Origin: Serpentinimonas maccroryi
Lineage (GTDB): Bacteria > Pseudomonadota > Gammaproteobacteria > Burkholderiales > Burkholderiaceae_C
Length of the DNA stretch: 64,000 nucleotides
Direction of reading: 5' to 3'
NCBI RefSeq assembly: GCF_000828915.1
Contig: NZ_AP014569.1
Span: 1,612,001-1,676,000 of the forward strand
Shown here: positions 36,586-45,590 of the stretch, in pieces
Layout: each line of letters starts with the position of its first letter
Numbering within the stretch: position 1 is the first letter of the stretch
Made by a program: the position numbers and the translations under genes
Notes under the pieces: generated by a model
Database searches by the model: none
Told to the model about the DNA's origin: nothing
What the model saw: the letters and a program-made list of their open reading frames with translations, nothing else

Positions 36586-37767
36586 TCACCCCCCGCGCTG
36601 CGTCAGCACCAGGTTGTCGCGGTGGATCATTTCGGGTTCGGCGGCGTAGCCGAGCAGGCGCTCGAAGTCGGCCGAGGCTTTGCGGCACAGCAGGCGCGCT
36701 TCGGCGGCGCTGTAGTTGGCCAAGCCGCGTGCGAGCTCGCTGCCATCGGGCCCGCGCAGGGCGATCACGTCGCCGCGTGCAAACTCGCCCTCGACCGCCG
36801 TCATGCCGATGGGCAGCAGGCTCTTGCCTTCCTGCACGATTTTGGCGGCGGCGCCGGCGTCTAGGCGCACCGCGCCGCGCAGCTGCAGGTGGTCGGCCAT
36901 CCACTGCTTGCGCGCTTGCAGCTTGGGCGTGTCGGCCAACAGGCAGGTGCCGATGGGCTCGCCCGCGAGCAGGCGCAGCAGCGCATCGGGCTCGCGTCCC
37001 CAAGCGATCACGGTGCTGGCGCCCGAACTGGCGGCGCGCTTGGCGGCCAAAATTTTGGTGATCATGCCCCCGGTGCCGATGCGCGAGCCGGCCCCGCCGG
37101 CCATGGCTTCGAGCGCCGGGTCGCCGGCGCGCGCCGCCTGCACGAAGCGGGCTTGCGGGTCGCGGCGCGGGTCGGCGCTGTAGAGCCCTCTTTGGTCGGT
37201 GAGGATGACGAGCAAATCGGCCTCGACTAGGTTGGCCACCAGCGCGCCCAAGGTGTCGTTGTCGCCGAACTTGATCTCGTCGGTGACCACGGTGTCGTTT
37301 TCGTTGATCACCGGCAGCACCCGGTGTGCCAGCAGCGTGAGCAGGGTCGAGCGGGCGTTGAGGTAGCGCTCGCGGTCGGCCAAGTCGGCGTGGGTGAGCA
37401 GCACCTGCGCGCTGCCCAGCCCCAACTGGCGCAGCTTGGTTTCGTACATCTGCACCAGCCCCATCTGGCCCACGGCGGCGGCGGCCTGCAGCTCGTTGAT
37501 GGCTTTGGGGCGCACGGCCCAGCCCAAGCGCTTCATGCCCTCGGCAATGGCGCCGCTGCTGACCACGATCGCCTCGCGCCCCTGCCCCACCAGCACGCTC
37601 AGCTGCGCGCTCCACTGCCCGATGGCGGCTTCGTCGAGGCCGCGTCCTTCGTTGGTGACCAGGCTGGAGCCGACCTTGACCACAATGCGCCGCGCCGCAC
37701 GCAGCCGCTCGGCCACAGCGGCCTCGGGGACGCGCCATTCAGGCGCCAAGCTGGCTGGTTGATCCAT
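36586..37767 (-). CDS. proB: Glutamate 5-kinase
   Basis: Phosphorylates glutamate as the first step of proline synthesis. The 393-residue protein has an N-terminal amino-acid kinase domain ([39 protein letters not shown] and GTGGMITKI) and a C-terminal PUA domain (about 295-393). The ATG at 37767 is chosen; the ribosome site is weak. It is 51 bp after obgE, so it is the last gene of rplU-rpmA-obgE-proB. The hipBA pair follows beyond its stop. Confidence 0.96.
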   Translation of the reverse strand: MDQPASLAPEWRVPEAAVAERLRAARRIVVKVGSSLVTNEGRGLDEAAIGQWSAQLSVLVGQGREAIVVSSGAIAEGMKRLGWAVRPKAINELQAAAAVGQMGLVQMYETKLRQLGLGSAQVLLTHADLADRERYLNARSTLLTLLAHRVLPVINENDTVVTDEIKFGDNDTLGALVANLVEADLLVILTDQRGLYSADPRRDPQARFVQAARAGDPALEAMAGGAGSRIGTGGMITKILAAKRAASSGASTVIAWGREPDALLRLLAGEPIGTCLLADTPKLQARKQWMADHLQLRGAVRLDAGAAAKIVQEGKSLLPIGMTAVEGEFARGDVIALRGPDGSELARGLANYSAAEARLLCRKASADFERLLGYAAEPEMIHRDNLVLTQRGG

Positions 37768-37818
37768 GTGCAAAAAAAGGATGAGCGGGCAGGATGGGGC
37801 GGCGCAGCGCGACAGCTT

Positions 37819-38904
<1,086 letters not shown>

Positions 38905-38936
38905 TCAACAGAGCCTAAGTAGGCAACATGATGGGC

Positions 38937-38963
38937 AAAAAACAAAGGCCCGCAAGCGGGCCT
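38937..38963 (-). terminator. Rho-independent terminator between rpmA and obgE
   Basis: On the minus strand AGGCCCGC and GCGGGCCT pair around a 2-nt loop (38946-38963), followed by TTGTTTTTT. It lies about 80 nt after the rpmA stop and would end or attenuate ribosomal protein transcription before obgE-proB. Confidence 0.9.
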
Positions 38964-39043
38964 CTAGGTGGCTGTGGAGGGATTGCGAGTCAAATGCTGG
39001 CTGCAAGCCCGCCGTGGCCGTTGGCTTGATCCGATCAAGCCGA

Positions 39044-39319
39044 TCAGGCCGTCTCGGGCGCTGCGGCGGCCTCGACGCTGATCACCTTGCGGTTCAAGGC
39101 GCCCTTGACGGCAAAACCCACCGTGCCATCGACAGTGGCAAAAATGGTGTGGTCTTTGCCGATGCCGGTGCCGGTGCCGGGGTGGAATTTGGTGCCGCGC
39201 TGGCGCACGATGATCGCACCGGCCGAGACTTCTTGGCCACCAAAGACCTTGACGCCCAGCATCTTGGGTTGTGAATCGCGGCCGTTGCGGGTTGAGCCGC
39301 CGCCTTTTTTCTGTGCCAT
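39044..39319 (-). CDS. rpmA: 50S ribosomal protein L27
   Basis: A 91-residue ribosomal protein near the peptidyl transferase centre. It starts [16 protein letters not shown] and contains GVKVFGGQ and [20 protein letters not shown], as expected. The frame upstream (to 39499) overlaps rplU and is not real. It is 13 bp after rplU, with a tail of Ala residues typical for the family in this lineage. Confidence 0.98.
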   Translation of the reverse strand: MAQKKGGGSTRNGRDSQPKMLGVKVFGGQEVSAGAIIVRQRGTKFHPGTGTGIGKDHTIFATVDGTVGFAVKGALNRKVISVEAAAAPETA

Positions 39320-39332
39320 GGTGTGCCGCTCC

Positions 39333-39644
39333 TTATGCCTGGATCGAGCCGATTTGCAGCTCGGTGAAGTTTTGCCGGTGGCCCTGGCGCTTCTGGTAGT
39401 GCTTGCGACGGCGCATCTTGAAGATGCGGATTTTGTCGCCACGACCGTGCGAGACCACGGTGGCTGTGACCGTTGCGCCGCTGACCAAGGGCGTGCCAAC
39501 CTGGATGCTGTCGCCGCTGCCGACGGCCAACACCTGGTCGATCACGATTTCTTGGCCCACGTCCGCAGCAATCTGTTCTACTTTAAGTTTTTCGCCAACG
39601 GCAACGCGATACTGCTTGCCGCCGGTTTTTATGACCGCGTACAT
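39333..39644 (-). CDS. rplU: 50S ribosomal protein L21
   Basis: A 103-residue 23S rRNA-binding protein, first gene of rplU-rpmA-obgE-proB. It starts [24 protein letters not shown] and has [16 protein letters not shown] near the C-terminus. The ATG at 39644 replaces a longer open frame from 39704. The insertion sequence ends 83 bp upstream, so any distal promoter is cut off. TACAAT near 39695-39700 on this strand may be the -10, with its -35 region in the duplicated tRNA fragment. Confidence 0.97.
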   Translation of the reverse strand: MYAVIKTGGKQYRVAVGEKLKVEQIAADVGQEIVIDQVLAVGSGDSIQVGTPLVSGATVTATVVSHGRGDKIRIFKMRRRKHYQKRQGHRQNFTELQIGSIQA

Positions 39645-39711
39645 TGGAAACCTCAAATGGTGATTTCCTTGGGCTGATTCCCAAAGAATCGCGCATTGTA
39701 CCAAAAACGGG

Positions 39712-39730
39712 GGTGATGGTGCCGCCTGTC
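39712..39730. repeat. Left copy of the target duplication (tRNA-Thr 3' fragment)
   Basis: A 19-bp sequence identical to 41252-41270, the 3' end of the tRNA-Thr gene plus five flanking bases. It lies directly outside the left end of the insertion sequence. If the last four bases (TGTC) belong to the element, the duplication is 15 bp. Confidence 0.85.
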
Positions 39731-39752
39731 AACCCAAAGTAGAAATGTCCCC
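39727..39752. repeat. Left terminal inverted repeat of the insertion sequence
   Basis: TGTCAACCCAAAGTAG begins the left end. A second partial copy (CAAAGTAGAAATGTCCCC) lies 26 bp inward at 39761-39778, probably another transposase-binding site. Confidence 0.85.
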
Positions 39753-39806
39753 TATTTGCACAAAGTAGAAATGTCCCCTTGCTGTGAGGCCAAGCGTGCT
39801 CAAGAC

Positions 39807-41157
39807 TCAGCCGCTGGGGCAGGCTGGCGCAGGGCGTAGCCCGTAGCGGGCCTGCCCCAGCGGGGGCGGGCTGATGTGGGTGTCGGGCTGCAAGATGCCC
39901 TGCTGGCGCATGGCGTCTTGCATCTCGACTTGCGCCCTGACCTTAAGCGCTCTGCGATCCTCTGCGCTCAACGCATCCACACGCTGGTTGACCTCCTTGT
40001 CGTCGGCCACCTTCTTGTGGCGCAGGTGCTCGTGCACCAAGTAGCCTTGGTAAGCCAAGGGCTGGCCGCGGTAGAGCAGCTCCAGCCGCCCGTCGCCGTA
40101 CTGGGCGATATCCACCTTGGCCTTGGCTTTGGGCGCATGGGCCTGCCCCGGGGTGATCCACAACTGACTGCCCTCGAACTGGCACGACAACTGCGCACTG
40201 AGCTGGCGCTGGTGGTGCCGCGCACATATGCGCGCCAACGCCTCTGGCGTCCCTGTATAGGGCCGGTGGGCGTCTTCAGGCGCTTGGGGCTGGATGGCAA
40301 AGCGTGCGTTGTGCTGGGCGATGTAACCACCCAGCCACGCATTGGCGTCTTGCATGGTGCTGATGCCCGCCAACCGCATGGCTTTGCACAACCGGTCTTG
40401 CAAGGTCTGGAACAACCGCTCCACGCGGCCTTTGGCCTGTGGGCTGTGGGCGCAGATGGGCTCGATGCGCAGTTGCAGCAGCGCACGCTCGAACTGGGTC
40501 GGGTCGGGGTCTTCGCTGTCGTGTTTGGGTGTTGATGCTGTGGCGGTCGCTGTAGTAGGCCAGCGGCGCACCCAAGGTGCCTACGTGCTCTTGCAGCAGC
40601 GCCAGGTACGCCTGCGTGGTCTCGGCCGCTGAAAAGCGCGCGGCCAGCACCCGCCCGGTGGCGTCGTCGATGAAGGCGATTAGGCAGCATTTGTCGCAGC
40701 GCCCCTCGAACCAGTCGTGGTGGCTGCCGTCGATTTGCACCAGCTCGCCTAGGCGCTCTCGGCGCGCACGTGGGCTGTGCTGGCGCACTGGCCGGCGCTG
40801 CTTGGCCCTCCACAAGCCCGCTTCGATCATCCAGCCTCTGAGGGTCTCGGCGCTGATGCGCTGGCTGTGCTGGCTGAGCAGGTACTCGCTGGTCAGCTGC
40901 GGGCCAAAATCAGCATAGTGCTCGTGCACCAAGCTCATGATGGCGTCTTTGCGCTCAGGACCTATGCGCCGCTTGCTGGGCTGTCCGCGCAGCTTGTTGA
41001 CCACGGCCTGCACGCCTTGGCTGCGCACGCCTTGGCACAAGCGCTTGACTTGGCGCACCGATAAACCCAGCTGCTGCGCAGCCAAACCCTGCGTCAGCTC
41101 TCGCCCTAATACCCGCCGTATCACCAGCAACCGTTCGGCTTCCTGCACACTCATCAT
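39807..41157 (-). pseudogene. Transposase, IS1202/ISNCY type, disrupted by a frameshift
   Basis: The frame starts at the double ATG (41157/41154) after GAGGG. The N-terminal helix-turn-helix is QGLAAQQLGLSVRQVKRL. The DDE residues are in VQIDGSHHDW and YYSDRHS, with the third acid in SPQAKGRVER. After YYSDRHSI the reading frame changes at about 40531-40537. The usual FRVN that follows in relatives is missing, which fits an 11-nt deletion. The second half continues in frame to 39807. A programmed +1 shift is less likely, because conserved residues are also lost. The element is probably unable to move by itself. Confidence 0.85.
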
Positions 41158-41225
41158 CACCCTCGCTTGCACCACCATCCGCTGCCCCTTCACACATGAA
41201 AGGGGACATTCTTATCTGGGGCAAA

Positions 41226-41251
41226 GGGGACATTACTACTTTGGGCTGGCA
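41226..41251. repeat. Right terminal inverted repeat of the insertion sequence
   Basis: Read on the minus strand it begins TGCCAGCCCAAAGTAG, matching the left end at 23 of 26 positions. An inner AATGTCCCC site lies at 41202-41217. Its outer edge abuts the intact tRNA-Thr copy. Confidence 0.85.
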
Positions 41252-41270
41252 GGTGATGGTGCCGCCTGTC
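41252..41270. repeat. Right copy of the target duplication (inside tRNA-Thr)
   Basis: Identical to 39712-39730. It includes the encoded CCA end and the 3' side of the acceptor and T stems of tRNA-Thr, so the gene stays complete on this side of the insertion. Confidence 0.85.
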
Positions 41271-41332
41271 GGATTCGAACTGACGACCTACCGCTTACAA
41301 GGCGGTTGCTCTACCAACTGAGCTAAGGCGGC
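41257..41332 (-). tRNA. tRNA-Thr (anticodon TGT)
   Basis: A 76-nt cloverleaf with acceptor pairs GCCGCCT/AGGCGGC, D-stem GCTC/GAGC, anticodon stem ACCGC/GCGGT around the loop CTTGTAA (anticodon TGT, threonine), T-arm GTTCGAATC and an encoded CCA. It lies 28 bp after sspB on the same strand and may be processed from the petABC-sspAB message or have its own promoter. The insertion sequence has entered at its 3' end. Confidence 0.96.
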
Positions 41333-41360
41333 GATGGGTGCGTATTCTACTTCACGCGCT

Positions 41361-41858
41361 CTACTTCACGCGCTTGAGCACGGGCTGGCGCGGCTTGCTC
41401 GGCTTGGGGCCAGACGGGGGGGGGCCAGAACCCTCGCTGGGTGCAGCGCCTTCGGGCTCAGGCACAGACGAGGGCACCAGCTTGAGCCCGGACACCGAGC
41501 CTGCAGGTGCGGCTTGATCTTCGGGCTCAGGCTCGGGCGGATCAAAAGCCATCCCGCTGCCGTTTTCGCGCGCGTAAATCGCCAGCACGTGGTCGATCGG
41601 CACCCACACGTCGCGCGGCACCCCGCCAAAGCGGGCTTTGAACTCGATCGTGTCGTTGCCCAGTTGCAGGTGGCTGGTGGCCTCGTAGCTGGTGTTGAGC
41701 ACGATCTGCCCGTCTTGCACAAACTCTTGCGGCACCCGCACCCTAGAGTCCACCGCCACCACCAGGTAGGGAGTGAAACCGTTGTCGCTGCACCACTCAT
41801 GCAGGGCCCGAATCAGGTAGGGCCGGGTTGAGGGCAGCGGTGGGTTGTCCTGGCTCAT
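41361..41858 (-). CDS. sspB: ClpXP protease specificity-enhancing factor SspB
   Basis: An adaptor that brings ssrA-tagged and other substrates to ClpXP. The 165-residue protein has the substrate-binding fold (about 1-110, with PYLIRALHEWCSDNGFTPYL and LNTSYEATSHLQLGN), a disordered Pro/Glu-rich linker, and a C-terminal ClpX-binding tail ending LKRVK. A run of nine C on the coding strand (41416-41424) lies in the linker before that tail; slippage there would remove the tail. It follows sspA by 12 bp. Confidence 0.95.
   Translation of the reverse strand: MSQDNPPLPSTRPYLIRALHEWCSDNGFTPYLVVAVDSRVRVPQEFVQDGQIVLNTSYEATSHLQLGNDTIEFKARFGGVPRDVWVPIDHVLAIYARENGSGMAFDPPEPEPEDQAAPAGSVSGLKLVPSSVPEPEGAAPSEGSGPPPSGPKPSKPRQPVLKRVK
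41416..41424. repeat. Homopolymer tract G9/C9 inside sspB
   Basis: Nine G on the + strand, read as Pro codons in sspB. A one-base change would alter the frame ahead of the C-terminal ClpX-binding segment. Confidence 0.9.
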
Positions 41859-41870
41859 AGCGAAGGGCGC

Positions 41871-42482
41871 TTACTTGCGCATCACTTTTTCGGAGGGCGT
41901 GAGCGCCTCGATGTAGGGCGGACGCGAAAAAATGCGCTCGGCGTACTTGAGCAGCGGCGCGGCATTTTTGCTCAGCTCGATGCCGTAGTGGTCCAGCCGC
42001 CACAGCAGCGGCGCGATCGCCACGTCGAGCATCGAGAAGTTGTCGCCGAGCATGAATTTGTTCTTGAGGAACACTGGGGCCAATTGGGTCAGGCGGTCGC
42101 GGATGTGGTTGCGGGCTTTGTCGATTGACTTGTCGCCCGCCTTGAGGCTGCGATTTTCGAGCACCAAGACGTGGCTGAACAGTTCTTTCTCGAAGTTGAG
42201 CAAAAACAGGCGCACACGCGCGCGCTCCACCGGGTCGCCGGGCATCAACTGCGGGTGTGGGAAGCGCTCGTCGATGTACTCATTGATGATGTTGGACTCG
42301 TACAGGATCAGGTCGCGCTCGACCAATATGGGCACCTGCGCGTAGGGGTTCATGAGTGCGATGTCTTCGGGCTTGTTGTACAGATCGACGTCACGGATCT
42401 CAAAGTCCATGCCCTTTTCGAACAACACGAAACGGCAGCGGTGAGAGAAAGGGCAGGTGGTGCCCGAGTACAAAACCATCAT
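41871..42482 (-). CDS. sspA: Stringent starvation protein A (glutathione S-transferase fold)
   Basis: An RNA polymerase-associated regulator of stress and virulence genes, with a glutathione S-transferase fold but without that activity in E. coli. The 203-residue sequence has MVLYSGTTCPFSHRCRFVLFEKGM, then VPILVERDLILYESNIINEYIDERFPHP. The start at 42482 gives the usual length. It is separated from petC by a strong terminator-like hairpin. The petABC-sspAB order is conserved in betaproteobacteria. Confidence 0.95.
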   Translation of the reverse strand: MMVLYSGTTCPFSHRCRFVLFEKGMDFEIRDVDLYNKPEDIALMNPYAQVPILVERDLILYESNIINEYIDERFPHPQLMPGDPVERARVRLFLLNFEKELFSHVLVLENRSLKAGDKSIDKARNHIRDRLTQLAPVFLKNKFMLGDNFSMLDVAIAPLLWRLDHYGIELSKNAAPLLKYAERIFSRPPYIEALTPSEKVMRK

Positions 42483-42500
42483 GGTTGTCAGCTCCTAGAT

Positions 42501-42559
42501 ACAAAAAACAAACAGTGGCGTGCCCGTTAAAGCCCCAAGGGGGCAAGGCAGACCACTGT
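42501..42559 (-). terminator. Rho-independent terminator between petC and sspA
   Basis: On the minus strand ACAGTGG pairs with CCACTGT, TGCC with GGCA and GCCCCC with GGGGC (42512-42559), followed by TTTGTTTTTTG. It would limit read-through from petABC into sspAB. Confidence 0.85.
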
Positions 42560-42598
42560 CACAAGCAGGCCCGGCAGTGGGCGGCGTGCATTCAGGAG

Positions 42599-43351
42599 TT
42601 ACTTGATGTCTTTCCAGTATTCCTTGTTCAGCTTCCACGCCAGAACGGTGAAGCCGGCGAGGAACAGCAGCACAAAAATCCCGAGCTGCTGGCGCTGGTC
42701 TTGGTGCGGCTCGGCCAACCAGTCGAGGAAGGCCACCAGTTCGGCTACCGAGCGATCGAACTCCTCGGGGCTCATGGTGCCGGGCGTGACCTGCTCCCAG
42801 CCGCGCAGCACTTGCGTGCTGCTGCCGTCGGCGTTGGCCACGGTTTCGATGATCGGACGGCGCTCGCCTTGCAGGTACCACAGCGGGTTGGGCATGGCGA
42901 TGGTCGGGAAGGCGAGGTTGTTCGAACCATGGGCGATCATGTCGTCGCGGTAGTACGAACGCAGCAGGGTAAAGATGTAGTCGGTACCGCCCGAACCTGC
43001 GCGCGAGCGCGTGATCATGGTCAAGTCAGGGGCGGCTTTGCCCCAAAACACCTTGGCGTCGGCCGGGCTGATGGCGGCCTGCATCAAGTCGCCGACGCGG
43101 CCGTCGGTGAACAGGAAGTTCTCGCGAATCTGGCGCTCGGTCAGGCCCAGCTCTTTGAAGCGCTTGTAGCGCTCGAACGAGGCCGAATGGCAGCTCAGGC
43201 AGTAGTTGACGAACAATTTGCCGCCGCGTTGCAAGGCCTCGACGTCGTTGCTCAGGTCAGGGGCACGGTCCAGCGGAAAGGCACCTTTGGCCGCCACCGC
43301 ACCCGAGACCAGACCAAACGCCAACAGGCCAGCCACAATCCATTTTTTCAT
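42599..43351 (-). CDS. petC: Cytochrome c1 of the bc1 complex
   Basis: The c-type haem subunit passing electrons to cytochrome c. The 250-residue protein has a signal sequence (cleavage near 21), the haem motif CLSCH at 51-55, a methionine in FPTIAMPNP as likely axial ligand, and a C-terminal membrane anchor (LGIFVLLFLAGFTVLAW). The start at 43351 (MKKWIVAGLL) replaces a longer frame. It is the last of petABC, 37 bp after petB. Confidence 0.96.
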   Translation of the reverse strand: MKKWIVAGLLAFGLVSGAVAAKGAFPLDRAPDLSNDVEALQRGGKLFVNYCLSCHSASFERYKRFKELGLTERQIRENFLFTDGRVGDLMQAAISPADAKVFWGKAAPDLTMITRSRAGSGGTDYIFTLLRSYYRDDMIAHGSNNLAFPTIAMPNPLWYLQGERRPIIETVANADGSSTQVLRGWEQVTPGTMSPEEFDRSVAELVAFLDWLAEPHQDQRQQLGIFVLLFLAGFTVLAWKLNKEYWKDIK

Positions 43352-43388
43352 ATTCGTTGACTCCAGCGTATGCGTACGGATCGGCGGA

Positions 43389-44813
43389 TCAGTGTGGGGT
43401 AAAGCTGACGCGGCTAGGCACCGGCTTGAACTCACCCAAGCGGCTCCACCACGGCATCAGCAAGAAAAAGCCGAGGTAGAACAAGGTGCCGAACTGCGAG
43501 AAGCGGGTGCTGATGACCGACGGCGGCAACACCCCAAAGTAGCCCATGATGGCAAAGTTGACGACAAAGGCGCCATACAGGTATTTGTTCCAGGTCGGGC
43601 GGTAGCGGATCGAGGCCACGGGCGAACGGTCGAACCAAGGCAAGAAACACAGGATCACCACCGCCGCGCCCATCACCACCACGCCCCAGAACATGGCGTC
43701 GAGGCCGAGCATGGCCAGCGTACCGACCACGGCGCCACCCAGCACCAAGCCCTTGCCCAGCGTGCCAAAGCCCGAGCGGAAGATGCCGATGAAGGCCGCC
43801 AACCAGACGCCGGCCACGAGCACGTACATGAACTCGGTGGTGACGGCGCGCAGCATCGAGTAGTAGGGCGCAAAGTACCAGACCGGAGCGATGTGCGCCG
43901 GCGTGACCAGCGGGTCGGCCGGGATCAGGTTGGTGTACTTGAGGAAGAAGCCGCCGCCCGAGGGCGCAAAGAACACCACGGCCGAGAAGATCATCAGGAA
44001 CACGCCCACGCCCATCAGGTCGTGCACCGAGTAGTAGGGGTGAAACGGGATGCCGTCGAGCGGCTTGCCGTTGGCGTCTTTGTGCTTCTTGATCTCGATG
44101 CCGTCGGGGTTGTTGGAGCCGACTTCGTGCAGCGCGATGATGTGCGCCACCACCAAGCCCAGCAGCACCAGCGGCAGCGCGATCACGTGCAAGCTGAAGA
44201 AGCGGTTGAGGGTGGCGTCGCCGACCACGAAGTCGCCGCGGATGAGCAGCGCCAGATCGGGGCCGATGATGGGGATGGCGGCAAACAGGTTGACGATCAC
44301 CGCCGCACCCCAGAACGACATCTGGCCCCAAGGCAGCAGGTAGCCGGTGAAGGCGATGGCCATCATCACCAGCAAAATGCCGCAGCCAAAGAGCCAGATC
44401 AGCTCGCGCGGCTTACGGTACGAGCCGTAGATCAGGCCACGGAACATGTGCATGTAGACCACGATGAAGAAGAACGAGGCCCCGGTGGAGTGGATGTAGC
44501 GGATCAGCCAGCCCCACTCGACTTCGCGCATGATGTACTCGACCGAGGCGAAGGCCACCGGCACCCCGGCGGCGTTGAGCGTGGCGTCGGGCTTGTAGTG
44601 CATCACCAAAAAGATGCCCGAGATGATCTGGATCACCAGCACCAGCAGCGCCAGCGAGCCAAAAAAGTACCAAAAATTGAGGTTTTTGGGCGCGTAGTAT
44701 TCAGACAGGTGCTCTTTGTAGAGCTTGGTTAGCGGAAAGCGGTTGTCGATCCAGTTGAGCAACTGCTCGCCCGCCGGGGCGTTGGGGGAGATTTCTTTGT
44801 ATTCGGCAGCCAT
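43389..44813 (-). CDS. petB: Cytochrome b of the bc1 complex
   Basis: The membrane subunit that oxidises and reduces quinone. The 474-residue protein contains eight or nine hydrophobic helices, the b-haem histidines in the first helices (HYKPDATLNAAG region and SLHVIALPLVLLGLVVAHI) and the quinol-site motif PEW-like segment around HIAPVWYFAPYYSML. The petA stop is 20 bp upstream of its start. Length is longer than mitochondrial cytochrome b, as usual in betaproteobacteria. Confidence 0.97.
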   Translation of the reverse strand: MAAEYKEISPNAPAGEQLLNWIDNRFPLTKLYKEHLSEYYAPKNLNFWYFFGSLALLVLVIQIISGIFLVMHYKPDATLNAAGVPVAFASVEYIMREVEWGWLIRYIHSTGASFFFIVVYMHMFRGLIYGSYRKPRELIWLFGCGILLVMMAIAFTGYLLPWGQMSFWGAAVIVNLFAAIPIIGPDLALLIRGDFVVGDATLNRFFSLHVIALPLVLLGLVVAHIIALHEVGSNNPDGIEIKKHKDANGKPLDGIPFHPYYSVHDLMGVGVFLMIFSAVVFFAPSGGGFFLKYTNLIPADPLVTPAHIAPVWYFAPYYSMLRAVTTEFMYVLVAGVWLAAFIGIFRSGFGTLGKGLVLGGAVVGTLAMLGLDAMFWGVVVMGAAVVILCFLPWFDRSPVASIRYRPTWNKYLYGAFVVNFAIMGYFGVLPPSVISTRFSQFGTLFYLGFFLLMPWWSRLGEFKPVPSRVSFTPH

Positions 44814-44833
44814 GATCTTCCTTGTGCGCGCCT

Positions 44834-45430
44834 TCAGGCTTGTTGGTCTTCGCCCACCAAAATCATGGTGTCGCTCAGGTACATGTGGGGCGGGATTTCG
44901 AGGTTGTCGGGCGCCGGCATGTTGGCAAACACGCGCCCGGACAAATCAAAGGCCGAACCGTGGCAGGGGCAGAAAAAACCGCCCGGCCAATCGGCCGGCA
45001 ACCCCGGCTGGTCGCCCGTGGCAAAACGCGAGGTGGGCGAACAGCCGAAGTGTGTGCACACGCCGACAGCCACCAGAAACTCGGGCTTGATCGAGCGGTG
45101 CCGGTTGAGTGCGTATTCGGGCGTGGGGAAGACGCGGCGCTCGGATTCGGGGTCGGCCAGACGCGGCTCGACGACCTCAAGCGAGGCGATCATTTCGGGC
45201 GTGCGGTGCAGCACCCAAACCGGGCGCCCACGCCACTCGACCACCATTTTTTCGCCCGGGGCCAAGCGGGAAATATCCACCTCAACCGAGGCCCCGGCCG
45301 CTCGCGCACGCGCAGAGGGTTGAAAGGAACTGACGAAGGGGACGGCGACCGCAGCTGCCCCCACGCCGCCCATGGCGCAGGTGGAAATCAGCCAAACACG
45401 GCGACCGTTGTCTACGGCGGCTTCGCTCAT
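44834..45430 (-). CDS. petA: Rieske iron-sulphur subunit of the bc1 complex
   Basis: A 198-residue Rieske protein. The N-terminus has an arginine pair and hydrophobic helix (RRVWLISTCAMGGVGAAAVAV), a twin-arginine-type signal anchor. Cluster ligands are in CTHFGC (125-130) and CPCHGS (154-159). It is first in petABC. The Tat machinery needed to export it is encoded in this window. The start at 45430 (MSEAAVDNGRR) is chosen over a longer unsupported frame. Confidence 0.96.
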   Translation of the reverse strand: MSEAAVDNGRRVWLISTCAMGGVGAAAVAVPFVSSFQPSARARAAGASVEVDISRLAPGEKMVVEWRGRPVWVLHRTPEMIASLEVVEPRLADPESERRVFPTPEYALNRHRSIKPEFLVAVGVCTHFGCSPTSRFATGDQPGLPADWPGGFFCPCHGSAFDLSGRVFANMPAPDNLEIPPHMYLSDTMILVGEDQQA

Positions 45431-45590
45431 GGGAATCTTTCTGTGACGTGAGGACTCGGGAGTCGGGGCGAAAAACCAGCGCAGCCGCTTCAACGCCCCA
45501 AAACACACCGGATTGTAAGGGATTGAAACCAGCCCACACCCAAGACCCTTGGCAGCACTAGGTGACCGACCGCCTATGGCACGGCCCCGC

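Larger units (their letters stand above)
39727..41251 (-). mobile_element. Insertion sequence, IS1202/ISNCY type, about 1.5 kb
   Basis: Bounded by 26-bp terminal inverted repeats (39727-39752 and 41226-41251) matching at 23 positions, with 5'-TG ends. It encodes one transposase that is frameshifted. A direct repeat of 15-19 bp flanks it (39712 and 41252), which fits the long target duplications reported for IS1202-type elements. Each end carries a second, inner copy of the AATGTCCCC site. It entered the 3' end of a tRNA-Thr gene. Family assignment is from protein pattern (HTH, DDE, SPQAKGRVER) and memory, not a database search. Confidence 0.85.

Noticed and set aside
40276-40571. Programmed frameshift in the transposase
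   Set aside because: No convincing slippery heptamer and conserved residues are lost at the junction; a deletion explains both better.
39988-41332. An integrated island using tRNA-Thr as attachment site
   Set aside because: The direct repeat and terminal inverted repeats belong to one small insertion sequence; no integrase or cargo is present.
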